A stretch of 52,500 nt of DNA from an uncultured Lewinella sp. (GTDB lineage Bacteria > Bacteroidota > Bacteroidia > Chitinophagales > Saprospiraceae), in assembly GCA_913057725.1 (NCBI GenBank), contig CAJXOS010000028.1:1-52500 (forward strand), written 5' to 3'. A program made the position numbers and the translations under genes. The notes under the pieces are model-generated. The model had not been told where the DNA came from. It ran no database searches and was given only the letters and a program-made list of their open reading frames with translations. Shown here piece by piece: positions 33,521-42,291 of the stretch. How positions within the stretch are numbered: the stretch's first letter is position 1; each line of letters opens with the position of its first letter.

Positions 33521-33760
33521 ATGAGTCAGCCAAACATTGCGGCAAAAATGCCGATCGCTGTAGAGTTAGAGACCGGAAAAACCTATGCCTGGTGTACATG
33601 TGGTTCTTCAACTAACCAACCGTTTTGCGACGGTGCCCACCGTGGGTCAGACTTCGCACCAATGGTATTTACTGCGGAAGAAACTAAGACCGCTTACATG
33701 TGTCAGTGCAAGCACACAAAGAACCCTGGGTTCTGCGATGGCGCTCACAAAAACCTGTAA
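33521..33760 (+). CDS. Dual CDGSH iron-sulfur protein
   Basis: A 79-residue protein with two CDGSH-type [2Fe-2S] sites: CTCGSSTNQPFCDGAH and CQCKHTKNPGFCDGAH, each giving three Cys and one His ligand. The tandem arrangement resembles the MitoNEET-related Miner2 type and bacterial stand-alone CDGSH proteins, which take part in redox or iron-sulfur handling. The start at 33521 (MSQPNIAAKM) is chosen because the upstream 19 residues are leader-like. It ends 8 bases before the converging SDR gene. Confidence 0.88.
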   Translation: MSQPNIAAKMPIAVELETGKTYAWCTCGSSTNQPFCDGAHRGSDFAPMVFTAEETKTAYMCQCKHTKNPGFCDGAHKNL

Positions 33761-33768
33761 TCAACGTA

Positions 33769-34587
33769 CTACTCAGCCCGCTTCATTTCCCAGGCCAGGA
33801 TTCTCCGCGCTAGAAATCGGGGAGTGAAGCGGGATACCCAATAGTTTACCCGGAACCGAAATCCCGTTCGTATCAGGTCCTTATTGGCCTTTATGCCTCT
33901 GTACGCATCCTGTGCTACCTCTTCGACGGTTGTCCTCGCCAACGGGCTGATAAAGGTCCGAACGCCTTCCATTCCTGCCGTCTTCTGAAATTGCGTATTG
34001 CCAATGGCAGCTGGGCAAACGGCTGTTATTTTTACGGAGGAATCCCTCGCTTGTAGTTCCCAACTCAAGGATTCTGATAACTGCCTAACGAATGCCTTGG
34101 TAGCCGCATAAACGCCAGCATAGGGTAGGGGGAGATAAGAAGCTGCCGAGCTTATATTGACAATTCTACCACCGCCATCTGCTTCCATTCTAGGAATAAA
34201 TCTATGCGTGAGTTCATAGACGGCGTTCACATTTATCTGGATCATTCGCAAATCAGCAGCCCGGTCATTTTTTTCAAATTGCCCGTAGGTGCCAATTCCA
34301 GCGTTATTGACGAGGACAGTTAATCGGTCCACTTGATCGTAGGTCCAGTTGTATATACGCTCGGGGGCGTCTTTACTGCTCAAATCAATTGCTAGGAATT
34401 GAATATCCAGATTAGGATACGCCTGTAGCAAGTCAGTACGACTTTTCTCCAGTTCATCAGGCTCCAGTGCGACCCAGAGAATACGGTATCCATCCTTAGC
34501 AAACCACTTAGAAAGTTCAAATCCTATTCCGCTACTACCTCCGGTAATCAGTACCGAATCTACCAACGAGCTGCTCGCATCATCCAT
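33769..34587 (-). CDS. Short-chain dehydrogenase/reductase
   Basis: A 272-residue classical SDR. TGGSSGIG (15-22) binds the dinucleotide, NNAG follows, and the catalytic Ser and the YxxxK pair (YAATK) are intact. The C-terminal end is rich in Arg and aromatic residues, as in membrane-associated SDRs acting on lipid substrates. It overlaps the upstream aldehyde dehydrogenase by 28 bases, so the two are translated together. With an acyl-CoA ligase nearby, reduction or oxidation of fatty aldehydes, alcohols or ketones is plausible but not shown. Confidence 0.85.
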   Translation of the reverse strand: MDDASSSLVDSVLITGGSSGIGFELSKWFAKDGYRILWVALEPDELEKSRTDLLQAYPNLDIQFLAIDLSSKDAPERIYNWTYDQVDRLTVLVNNAGIGTYGQFEKNDRAADLRMIQINVNAVYELTHRFIPRMEADGGGRIVNISSAASYLPLPYAGVYAATKAFVRQLSESLSWELQARDSSVKITAVCPAAIGNTQFQKTAGMEGVRTFISPLARTTVEEVAQDAYRGIKANKDLIRTGFRFRVNYWVSRFTPRFLARRILAWEMKRAE

Positions 34588-35990
34588 TCGAAAATGGTCG
34601 TTTTATAAGGTGGGAAGATCATCTTCAAATCCAGGAAGCGCCGTTGCATTACGCCTCTTTCATTTGAAAACTCAATAAAGCTATGTTTACCGTTTGATTT
34701 GCCAATTCCGCTATTGTTTACTCCGCCAAACGGTAATTCTGGATTAAGCGTAGTAATCATCAATTCGTTAATGGCTGTGCCACCGGCCGTGCTATGGTCA
34801 AGCAGATACTGCTGATGGTGGCGCTTCTTACTCATAATGTACATAGCCAATGGCTTTGGCAAACGGTCAATAATGGCCGGTACTTCTTCTATGCGGTCGA
34901 AGGTCAATATCGGCAAGACTGGTCCGAAGATCTCCTCTTGCATGATTCTCATGTCCATGTCTACCTGATCCAACAGGCAGGGAGGAATGAATTTGTCACT
35001 CTCATCAAATGCTTCAGCACTAATGAGTTGAGCTCCTGCTGATACGGCTTCATCCACCAGCCCTTGTACTCGGGCAAAGTTTCGTTCGTTGATAATGCGC
35101 GTGTAGTAAGGCGACTGTCGAATGCCTTCGCCATTGTGGTTATAATGCTTCTGAACCCACTCCTGGAAAGCATCAATGAATGCTTGTTTCTTGCTCTTAT
35201 GTACCAAGAGATAATCTGGCGCTATGCAAGTTTGACCATTATTGAGCAATTTGCCCCAGGCCACTTGCCCCGCAACATTCTTAATGTCAACGGTTTCGTC
35301 AATTACGCAAGGCGATTTACCGCCCAGTTCGAGTGTAACGGAGGTCAGATTTTTAGCTGCCGCTGCCATCACAATTTTACCTACCGCTGGACTACCAGTG
35401 AAAAAGATATGATGAAAAGGTTTTTCAAGCAGGGCAGTAGCTACTGGAACGTCTCCTTCGATCACTGCTACTTCCTCTTCCGGGAACAGTTCTTGGATCA
35501 TCTTCTTCGTGAAGGCAGAAGTAGCTGCGCTAATTTCAGAAGGCTTCACGATGGCTACATTTCCAGCAGCAATAGCATGGATTAATGGAATGATTGAAAG
35601 CTGAAAAGGATAATTCCAGGGAGCAATTAAAAGTACGTGCCCTTTGGGTTCGTAACGGATGTAGGACGATATGCCGGTAAGTGCTAACGGCGTGCCAACC
35701 TTGTGAGGTCGCATCCATGACTTCAGTTTCCGTTTAATGTGAACCAGCAGGGTAAGGATCGGGATAATTTCAGTAGCCAAAGTTTCCTCCTTTGACTTCC
35801 GTAAATCATACCACATTGCTTTTGCTAGCGCTTCCTGGTTTGCTGGATCAAGAATATACCGTTCAATTTTTGCAATCCGGTCAATCCGCTCCTTTGCGGA
35901 GGTATCTTTCATCGCCTGTAAATTGGCAGGCTCGCGTTGCAGTTTAAAGATTCTCTCTACCTCTTTTATATCGTACTGCTGCTCAATCAT
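34560..35990 (-). CDS. Class 3-type (fatty) aldehyde dehydrogenase
   Basis: A 476-residue aldehyde dehydrogenase of the short class 3/fatty aldehyde type. Glu221 (LELGGKSP) and Cys255 (NNGQTCIAPDYLLV) are the catalytic residues; APWNYP is at about 123-128, and the C-terminal FGGVNNSGIGKSNGKHSF is intact. These enzymes oxidise medium- and long-chain or aromatic aldehydes to acids. It precedes and overlaps the SDR gene and lies 103 bases after the acyl-CoA ligase gene on the same strand, consistent with an alcohol - aldehyde - acid - acyl-CoA series. Confidence 0.87.
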   Translation of the reverse strand: MIEQQYDIKEVERIFKLQREPANLQAMKDTSAKERIDRIAKIERYILDPANQEALAKAMWYDLRKSKEETLATEIIPILTLLVHIKRKLKSWMRPHKVGTPLALTGISSYIRYEPKGHVLLIAPWNYPFQLSIIPLIHAIAAGNVAIVKPSEISAATSAFTKKMIQELFPEEEVAVIEGDVPVATALLEKPFHHIFFTGSPAVGKIVMAAAAKNLTSVTLELGGKSPCVIDETVDIKNVAGQVAWGKLLNNGQTCIAPDYLLVHKSKKQAFIDAFQEWVQKHYNHNGEGIRQSPYYTRIINERNFARVQGLVDEAVSAGAQLISAEAFDESDKFIPPCLLDQVDMDMRIMQEEIFGPVLPILTFDRIEEVPAIIDRLPKPLAMYIMSKKRHHQQYLLDHSTAGGTAINELMITTLNPELPFGGVNNSGIGKSNGKHSFIEFSNERGVMQRRFLDLKMIFPPYKTTIFEWMMRAARW

Positions 35991-36093
35991 ATCTATTCAA
36001 CTTTATTTGATCGGTAAGTTAATGCTTTCCTGTTGTTGCAAATGTTAGCTGGTAGACGGATGCTACCTGATCAAAAGATCATCAGCTGGCAAC

Positions 36094-37785
36094 CTAGTTT
36101 CGCCATATTATACGGTCACTATGTTCGTGCCACTGTTCGTATTGATCACCGTACCGCTGGTCCAATGCCGCGCGTCTGACTTTAAGGGTTGGGGTCACCA
36201 AGCGGTTGCCCTCCGTCCAAGTTTCTTGATCGATAACTACGGTAGAGATCTGTTGGTATTTGGCAAGCGGTTCATTGACTTGCTCAAGCGCTCTTTCAAG
36301 GGATTGCTCTACTTGATTTCGCTGACCACTAAGTGCGCCAGGAGAGAGGTTGACCAAGGCGATTGGCTGCGGGCATCCCAGACCAACTACACAAACTTGC
36401 TCTACGTACTCGTTGGCGGCAATGACTTCTTCCATCGGGTTTGGTACCACGAATTGGCCTTTAGCGGTTTTGAAGGCGTCCTTTACCCTACCAATGACTC
36501 GTACGTAACCTTGTTCATCAATACTACCACGATCACCGCTGTGTATCCATCCATCGCGTAGCACTTCCGCTGTCTTTTCTGGATCATTGTAGTATCCCAG
36601 CATCTGGTAAGGGGCCTTCATGAGTATTTCTTGCGTATCCGGATCAATCTTCACTTCGCAATAAGGAACAGCGGAACCCACTGAATCCGCTGGGGCATCA
36701 AGTTGTGGTCCGTTGCAGATAGAGCCGCATACTTCAGTCATTCCATAGGCTTCAATCAGATGGATGTCCAATTTCTTATACCATCTCTTCAGGTATGCGG
36801 GCGTTATGGCGGCACCCGTTCCAGCAATTTCGATATCGCCTAGTCCCATAGCTTTACGGAGAAAAGACTTGAAGAAACCACCGATGACTGGAATGGCCAA
36901 CAAAAAGTTAAGCACTCGCGGAGGAATCTTATCGGTAACGCCTTGGTAGAACTTAGTCCAAATCCGAGGCACGGCAAAGATGAAAGAAGGCTGAACACTA
37001 CGAATGTTATCTGCGAAAGTATCTATCGACTCTGCGAAAGAGATTGTACCTCCGTTGGCAATGCAATTGGCTTCAACTGCGATGCGCTCCGCCACGTGGT
37101 TCAGGGGTAGAAAAGAAAACCACTTGAGTTGATTTAACCGGAGGGTGCCGGTAAAATTGGTAAGCTCCTCAATCCGTAACACCACAGCAGGATTTCGATA
37201 GGAATGCATCACACCTTTCGGAGTGCCAGTGGTGCCTGACGTGAAGAGAATGGTCCACAGTGAATCTAAGTCGGCTTGAGGCTGCCCTTCAATAGGTGCA
37301 TGCTCTTCCAAAAGCTTGTCCCAGCTATGCCCAAGCGTCACCTCGGCATTTCCTTCATAGTTTGGGAAATGAATGACTTGGAGGTCTTCTGAAATAGCAG
37401 TCTCTCGATCACCCCAGCTATCTAGTTTTCCGACAAAAAGCAATTTAATGTCACTGAGTTCTATCACTTCTGCCAATTGCTGTTTGGGTAAGCTGGCATA
37501 AAAAGGAACGGAAACAAATTTCCCCATCATGATGGCTAGGTCAGCCAAAATCCAGTGGTAGCAATTCTTGGATAGAATTCCTACGTGGTCTCCTTCTTGT
37601 AAACCAAGAGATTGCATGGCCGCACACATGCGACGTACAATTTGTCCGGCTTCTGCGTAGCTGATTTCTAACCAGGAATCACCAAACGGTTGGCGTAGAA
37701 AGATGGCGTCCGGTCGTTCTTCTTCCCAGCGATAGAAAGAAGAAAGAAAGGGTAGGAGGTTTTGATCTAATGCGCTTTTATCCAT
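36094..37785 (-). CDS. AMP-forming acyl-CoA synthetase
   Basis: A 563-residue adenylate-forming enzyme of the long-chain acyl-CoA synthetase group. The P-loop LFTSGTTGTPKGVMHS, the adenine motif YGMTEVCG, the hinge IHSGDRGSIDEQGYVRVIGR and the catalytic-Lys region near the end are all visible. It activates a carboxylic acid, probably a fatty acid, with ATP and CoA. It is first in a same-strand group with the aldehyde dehydrogenase and SDR. The precise chain length cannot be deduced. Confidence 0.87.
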   Translation of the reverse strand: MDKSALDQNLLPFLSSFYRWEEERPDAIFLRQPFGDSWLEISYAEAGQIVRRMCAAMQSLGLQEGDHVGILSKNCYHWILADLAIMMGKFVSVPFYASLPKQQLAEVIELSDIKLLFVGKLDSWGDRETAISEDLQVIHFPNYEGNAEVTLGHSWDKLLEEHAPIEGQPQADLDSLWTILFTSGTTGTPKGVMHSYRNPAVVLRIEELTNFTGTLRLNQLKWFSFLPLNHVAERIAVEANCIANGGTISFAESIDTFADNIRSVQPSFIFAVPRIWTKFYQGVTDKIPPRVLNFLLAIPVIGGFFKSFLRKAMGLGDIEIAGTGAAITPAYLKRWYKKLDIHLIEAYGMTEVCGSICNGPQLDAPADSVGSAVPYCEVKIDPDTQEILMKAPYQMLGYYNDPEKTAEVLRDGWIHSGDRGSIDEQGYVRVIGRVKDAFKTAKGQFVVPNPMEEVIAANEYVEQVCVVGLGCPQPIALVNLSPGALSGQRNQVEQSLERALEQVNEPLAKYQQISTVVIDQETWTEGNRLVTPTLKVRRAALDQRYGDQYEQWHEHSDRIIWRN

Positions 37786-37981
37786 AGCAGTTTAGAGTCT
37801 TTATCTGCTTGGTCCTTGGGGCAATCTAATAGACGGTGGTAAGGTGGCTTAGCCTAAGTTGTGCCTTGCCTTTGCGGGTAGCACAAGGTACAATTTTGTC
37901 TGGTACTTGGAAAAAGGCCGGGAATAAATATGGCCTGTAAGTAGGAGACTGAGTTGATACTGAAATTACCAAAAGGTCTTG

Positions 37982-37993
37982 TTTGTATACAAA
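37982..37993. repeat. 12-bp perfect palindrome before the quinone oxidoreductase gene
   Basis: TTTGTATACAAA is perfectly self-complementary and lies 72 bases upstream of the ATG at 38065. Short palindromes of this base content can arise by chance, so an operator role is only possible. No good -7 element is seen behind it. Confidence 0.3.
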
Positions 37994-38064
37994 TGACGCT
38001 CCCTTACTTCTTCTTTAAGTTGTACATTGGGATTCTTCTTGCATCTAACCACTAAACCAGCATT

Positions 38065-39042
38065 ATGAAGGCAATCGTCTGCCATACCTTCGGCCCTCCT
38101 TCCGACCTTAAATTCGAGGAGGTTTCTGATCCCACTCCTGGAGATAAGGAAATCCTAATTGATGTCCACGCGTGTAGCGTGAATTTTCCGGACACCCTCA
38201 TTATTCAGGGGTTATACCAGTTTAAGCCTGAGCTGCCTTTCTCGCCTGGGAGTGACATCGCAGGTACGGTTGCTGCTGTTGGAGCAGGGGTAAAGGGCTT
38301 TAAGCCAGGAGATGAGGTGGTGGGCTTTGCCGCCCACGGCGGCTTCGCGGAGAAAGCAGTGGTTAAGAGCAATGCTTGTTTCCCTAAGCCTCCGGGAATG
38401 GATATGGTCCAGGCTGCAGCTTTCTTGATGGCCTATGGTACCTCCTTTCACGCGCTAAAGGATCGTGCTCGCTTGAAAGAGGGTGATACCTTGTTGGTTT
38501 TGGGAGCAGCTGGTGGAGTAGGGCTCACGGCGGTGGAATTAGGCAAGCAGATGGGCGCTCATGTGATCGCCGCTGCTTCCAGTGCTGAGAAATTGGAAGT
38601 TTGCAAGTCCTACGGTGCAGATCAGGTCATTAACTATACGGTAGAAGACCTCAAGACTAAGGTTAAGGAATTGACTGCAGGCAAAGGAGTGGACGTAGTA
38701 TACGATCCCGTTGGAGGTGCGTTTTCTGAGCAAGCCCTACGTGCTACAGCTTGGAATGGTCGTTACCTGGTTGTAGGATTTGCCGCAGGAGATATTCCAA
38801 AGATTCCATTGAATTTACCCCTGTTAAAAGGATGCCAGATTGTTGGTGTTTTCTGGGGGAGTTTTGCACAACAGTTTCCAGGAGAGAACCTCCAGAATAC
38901 AATGCAATTGATTCAATGGTTTGCACAAGGTAAACTGCGTCCCAAGATCCATAATACCTATCCTTTAGAACAGGCTGCCGAGGCCTTAGAGGATATACAA
39001 GCCAGAAGAGTTAAAGGAAAGGCCGTGATCGTCATGCGTTGA
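38065..39042 (+). CDS. NADPH:quinone oxidoreductase-type MDR protein
   Basis: A 325-residue zinc-free medium-chain reductase. The catalytic domain has SVNFPDTLIIQGLYQ and PFSPGSDIAGTV (about 38-70), and the Rossmann domain shows LVLGAAGGVGLTAVELGKQMG (144-165) for NADPH. No structural or catalytic zinc ligands are present. Likely substrates are quinones, enones or enoyl-CoA esters. It is followed by a second MDR gene after 54 bases; the two are similar in fold but diverged, so they are not a recent duplication. Confidence 0.85.
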   Translation: MKAIVCHTFGPPSDLKFEEVSDPTPGDKEILIDVHACSVNFPDTLIIQGLYQFKPELPFSPGSDIAGTVAAVGAGVKGFKPGDEVVGFAAHGGFAEKAVVKSNACFPKPPGMDMVQAAAFLMAYGTSFHALKDRARLKEGDTLLVLGAAGGVGLTAVELGKQMGAHVIAAASSAEKLEVCKSYGADQVINYTVEDLKTKVKELTAGKGVDVVYDPVGGAFSEQALRATAWNGRYLVVGFAAGDIPKIPLNLPLLKGCQIVGVFWGSFAQQFPGENLQNTMQLIQWFAQGKLRPKIHNTYPLEQAAEALEDIQARRVKGKAVIVMR

Positions 39043-39096
39043 TGAACTAAAAGCCACTTTGCAAGATTTAAAAACCGAATAAACCATAGTAATATC

Positions 39097-40101
39097 ATGA
39101 AAGCAGTATGCATTGGGTCAGAAGGAGGCCTCCAGCATCTACAAATAAAAGAATTGCCACAACCTAGTCCGGGCCCAGGAGAAGTATTGGTTCGCTGGCA
39201 TGCCACCTCACTCAATTTTCACGACTATTTGGTTGGAATTGGTGCTATTCCTACTCCGGAAGGGCGCGTACCTATGTCAGATGGAGCTGGAGAGGTTGTC
39301 GCCCTTGGTGACGGAGTCGACAGCTGGGAAGTTGGGAGTAAAGTGATGTCGCTTTTCTTCCCGAAGTGGATTGATGGCAATCCTACAGGCGCCAAAACTC
39401 GAGGAATCTCCGGTGAAACTGTAGACGGGTACCTAACCGAATATAGTGTGCTTCCGGCTGAGGCCTTGACACGCATCCCTAAGGGATACAGCTATGCTCA
39501 GGCTGCTACTTTACCATGTGCGGGCCTAACGGCCTGGAGAGCATTAGTGGTGGAAGGCAATATCAAGATGGGCGATAAGGTACTCATCGAGGGAAGCGGT
39601 GGTATGTCCATTTTTGCTTTGCAGTTTGCTAAGGCGGCAGGTGCTACAGTTTACGCGACCTCATCTTCTGAAGCAAAGGCTGATCGTTTACGCGATATGG
39701 GCGCTGTTGAGGTAGTTGATTATAAAGCGGATGAGCGCTGGGGGAAAACCATCTATAAAGCAGCTGGTGGTGGTGTTGATCATGTGCTAGATGTCGGTGG
39801 CGGCTCTACTATGTCTCAGTCCATTGAGGCAGCGGCCATGGGTGGCCACATCTATGCTATTGGCATTCTCGGCAACGGCCGGAAAGGTACACTTACCTTC
39901 CCGAAGCTGTTCTTCAAGCACCTCCGTATGACTGGATTAGCTGTCGGAAGCAGGGTAATGCAAGAAGACATGATTCGAGCTATCGAGGAAAATGGAATCG
40001 TACCGGTTATTGATCGTTCGTTCGGATTTGCTGAACTAGCAGATGCTTTCAAGTACCAGGCGAGTGGAGCTCACTTCGGTAAGATTGTGTTAGAGTACTA
40101 A
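39097..40101 (+). CDS. Zinc-free alcohol-dehydrogenase-like MDR protein
   Basis: A 334-residue MDR-superfamily oxidoreductase. The N-terminal domain has TSLNFHDYLVGIG and MSDGAGEVVALGDGV, and the Rossmann domain VLIEGSGGMSIFALQFAKAAG. The Cys/Asp/His zinc ligands of true alcohol dehydrogenases are missing, so it is probably a quinone or enone reductase-like enzyme. It follows the preceding MDR gene in the same direction and likely shares its transcript. It ends 34 bases before the converging APH gene, with no clear terminator between them. Confidence 0.83.
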   Translation: MKAVCIGSEGGLQHLQIKELPQPSPGPGEVLVRWHATSLNFHDYLVGIGAIPTPEGRVPMSDGAGEVVALGDGVDSWEVGSKVMSLFFPKWIDGNPTGAKTRGISGETVDGYLTEYSVLPAEALTRIPKGYSYAQAATLPCAGLTAWRALVVEGNIKMGDKVLIEGSGGMSIFALQFAKAAGATVYATSSSEAKADRLRDMGAVEVVDYKADERWGKTIYKAAGGGVDHVLDVGGGSTMSQSIEAAAMGGHIYAIGILGNGRKGTLTFPKLFFKHLRMTGLAVGSRVMQEDMIRAIEENGIVPVIDRSFGFAELADAFKYQASGAHFGKIVLEY

Positions 40102-40135
40102 TTCAAAGTATACAACTCCTCAATAATGAAAGTGC

Positions 40136-41029
40136 TTAGGCAATTGGCCAATCTGTATCCGACAGGTTGGCCAATGTTTTTTGCCCTACCTCTAGAAATA
40201 ATTCATCTCCCCCTAGTCCAATATCTAGTAAGATCGTACCAAAGAAAATGGCCCATCCTATTGCTCGACCCACCAATTCCTGATCTGCTTGATAAGTTTG
40301 GAGAGCATTTGTTCTTACCTGCTTTTTAGAGAATAACATCCAGATAATGGCCAAGTCTGTTGCCGGGTCGCCTAAGGTGAAATCTCCCCAGTCGATAATG
40401 GCAGTGATGCTTCCATCTTGCACCAAAATATTCTTGGGATGCAAATCACCGTGGATTAGGCTGCGCTGATTATCGGGGCAATTGAGTTCTACTGCTTTTT
40501 CCCAATGATTGATGATGTCAGTAGAAATAAGCCCGCTTGCCAAAAAGGTATCCATTCGTTGTTGGGTCCCGTCTGCCTTTGCAGATAGCGTACAAGACCG
40601 CTGTGGATTGTGTGGAGGTGCTTCCGGGACAGGAAATTGATGTAAGGTCTGCAGAAACAGAGCGAGGCGCTCTGCCTCACTATCCACAATATTTTGCCCG
40701 GCAGCCATCTTCCCATCCTGCCACGATACAATGGACCAAGGCCAGGGGTAGTTGTCCTGGGCCATGCCTAGATGTAAGGGAACGGGGGTAGGAAGTGGAA
40801 GGTGAGGGGCAAGTTGCCGGAGCCACCGCTGCTCTCGTTCGATAAAGGGAACGGCCTGTTGACGCCGAGGAATCCGGATCAGGTACTCATCTCCTAATCT
40901 ATACATCACATTATCCCAACCTTCATTGAGGTAGGTCAACGGTAGATCACTAAGCCGTGGGAATTGCTGTTGCACTAGTGATCGTATCAGCGATTCATCG
41001 ATCGATATTTCAGCGGCAGGCGTCTTCAT
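40136..41029 (-). CDS. Aminoglycoside phosphotransferase-fold kinase
   Basis: A 297-residue APH/choline kinase-fold protein. The catalytic loop LIHGDLHPKNILV gives the Asp and Asn, and IDWGDFTLGDPATDL the metal-binding Asp. The nucleotide-binding N-terminal lobe (about 20-100) is normal. Members phosphorylate aminoglycosides, other antibiotics, macrolides, sugars or choline; the substrate cannot be named here and a resistance role should not be assumed. The ATG at 41029 (MKTPAAEI) is preferred to the one at 41056. Confidence 0.83.
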   Translation of the reverse strand: MKTPAAEISIDESLIRSLVQQQFPRLSDLPLTYLNEGWDNVMYRLGDEYLIRIPRRQQAVPFIEREQRWLRQLAPHLPLPTPVPLHLGMAQDNYPWPWSIVSWQDGKMAAGQNIVDSEAERLALFLQTLHQFPVPEAPPHNPQRSCTLSAKADGTQQRMDTFLASGLISTDIINHWEKAVELNCPDNQRSLIHGDLHPKNILVQDGSITAIIDWGDFTLGDPATDLAIIWMLFSKKQVRTNALQTYQADQELVGRAIGWAIFFGTILLDIGLGGDELFLEVGQKTLANLSDTDWPIA

Positions 41030-41187
41030 GCCGCGAAGATAGAATCTCCAAAGCAAGCTTAGAGGCTAAAATCGTCTCCGGATTTCTCAAATCAGGAGAT
41101 GTAGAGCCCTAAATGGCTCAAAATCTGGATGTAGAAGGTGTTCCTTTACCGGCAAGAAATCACGATTATATCATTCAACTATTTATC

Positions 41188-42291
41188 ATGAACCGATCTG
41201 TTGTATTACTTACGACGCTCTTGTCGTTTGGCAGTCTGCCGCTTTTCGCTCAGTTTCATACTATGCGAATTCCGCAGCCTAGCAATTTTGTGCAGGAAAC
41301 ACAGCGGCTAGCTGTCACTGATATTACCATTACTTATCATAGTCCTGCCGTCCGTGAGCGCGATGTATGGAATGATGGTACCATCCCCCAGAATGGTGAT
41401 CCAATACCTTGGAGGGCTGGGGCAAACATGAATACTACCATTGCGTTTTCTACTGATGTTTTAATCAATGGAGAAGCACTAGCTGCGGGCACCTATGGTT
41501 TTCATGTTATCCCACGCGGAGACACCTTCACCTTGATGTTTGCTCACAACAACAATCAGTGGGGAAGCTACTATCTAAATGTTGAGGAAGACGTAACGCT
41601 TCAGGTGGATGTCGATGCAGAAGAATGCACTTTTTCAGAGAAGCTAGATTATGAATTTTTTCCTTCTGGCGAAGATGCTATGATTGTCGGCTTAGAGTGG
41701 GCTGAACGACGCCTGCCATTTACCGTTTCTGTGGACTTGAATGAGACTGTCCTAAACAGCTTTAGAAGTGAACTACGGGGTATCAATACCTATCGTTGGC
41801 AAGCTTGGAATGATGCAGCTCGCTGGTGTTTGAACCATGATGCCAATCTGGAAGAGGCTCTTGCTTGGGCGAATCGCTCGATTGAAGGAGGCTATGGCGG
41901 TTTTGCTGCTGATATGAATATTACCAACCTCAGTACAAAGGTGGAATTGTTGACCCGCCTAGGGCAAACAGCAGAAATAGATCCCACTATTGATCAAATG
42001 ATGGCTTTGTCCTTAAGTGCTTATGAGACGAATAGCCTCTCTCGTCTACTACTCAATATGGGGAGATATCAAGCCACCGTGGATGCGTGCTCTAAAGCAC
42101 TTGTTGCCGAACCCAACACCTGGTTCCTCCAGCTCAACCAAGGGATTGCCCTTTATTTCCTGTCCGATACCAAACAAGCCCTTACACTGGTGAAACAAGC
42201 GCAGGAGAATGGTCCAGAGCGTTTCCAAGAGCGCTTAAAGGAAATTGAGGGGGAGATTGCTGATGGAAGCTACAAGCTGCCAGGCCAATAG
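41188..42291 (+). CDS. DUF2911 secreted protein with TPR-like C-terminal region
   Basis: A 367-residue secreted protein. The start at 41188 (MNRSVVLLTTLLSFGSLPLF) gives a proper signal peptide. DUF2911 spans about 25-175, with ITYHSPAVRERDVW, PWRAGANMNTTIAFSTDV and GTYGFHVIPRGD. A helical part of roughly 200-365 has paired helices like tetratricopeptide repeats (AWANRSIEGG, ALVAEPNTWFLQLNQGIALYF). The family is common in Bacteroidota and its activity is not established. It ends exactly one base before the converging AraC gene. Confidence 0.8.
   Translation: MNRSVVLLTTLLSFGSLPLFAQFHTMRIPQPSNFVQETQRLAVTDITITYHSPAVRERDVWNDGTIPQNGDPIPWRAGANMNTTIAFSTDVLINGEALAAGTYGFHVIPRGDTFTLMFAHNNNQWGSYYLNVEEDVTLQVDVDAEECTFSEKLDYEFFPSGEDAMIVGLEWAERRLPFTVSVDLNETVLNSFRSELRGINTYRWQAWNDAARWCLNHDANLEEALAWANRSIEGGYGGFAADMNITNLSTKVELLTRLGQTAEIDPTIDQMMALSLSAYETNSLSRLLLNMGRYQATVDACSKALVAEPNTWFLQLNQGIALYFLSDTKQALTLVKQAQENGPERFQERLKEIEGEIADGSYKLPGQ

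Noticed and set aside
35064-35585. 173-residue frame on the plus strand inside the aldehyde dehydrogenase gene
   Set aside because: The minus-strand enzyme has all catalytic motifs; the other frame has unnatural composition.
36121-36561. 146-residue frame on the plus strand inside the acyl-CoA ligase gene
   Set aside because: It is an antisense shadow of a gene with a complete motif set.
37861-37910. Imperfect hairpin TTGTGC...GCACAA upstream of the acyl-CoA ligase
   Set aside because: Only 6 paired bases around a 16-base loop; this is expected by chance.
40136-41029. Antibiotic resistance gene
   Set aside because: The APH fold is shared by many kinases; nothing in the sequence or context shows an antibiotic substrate.
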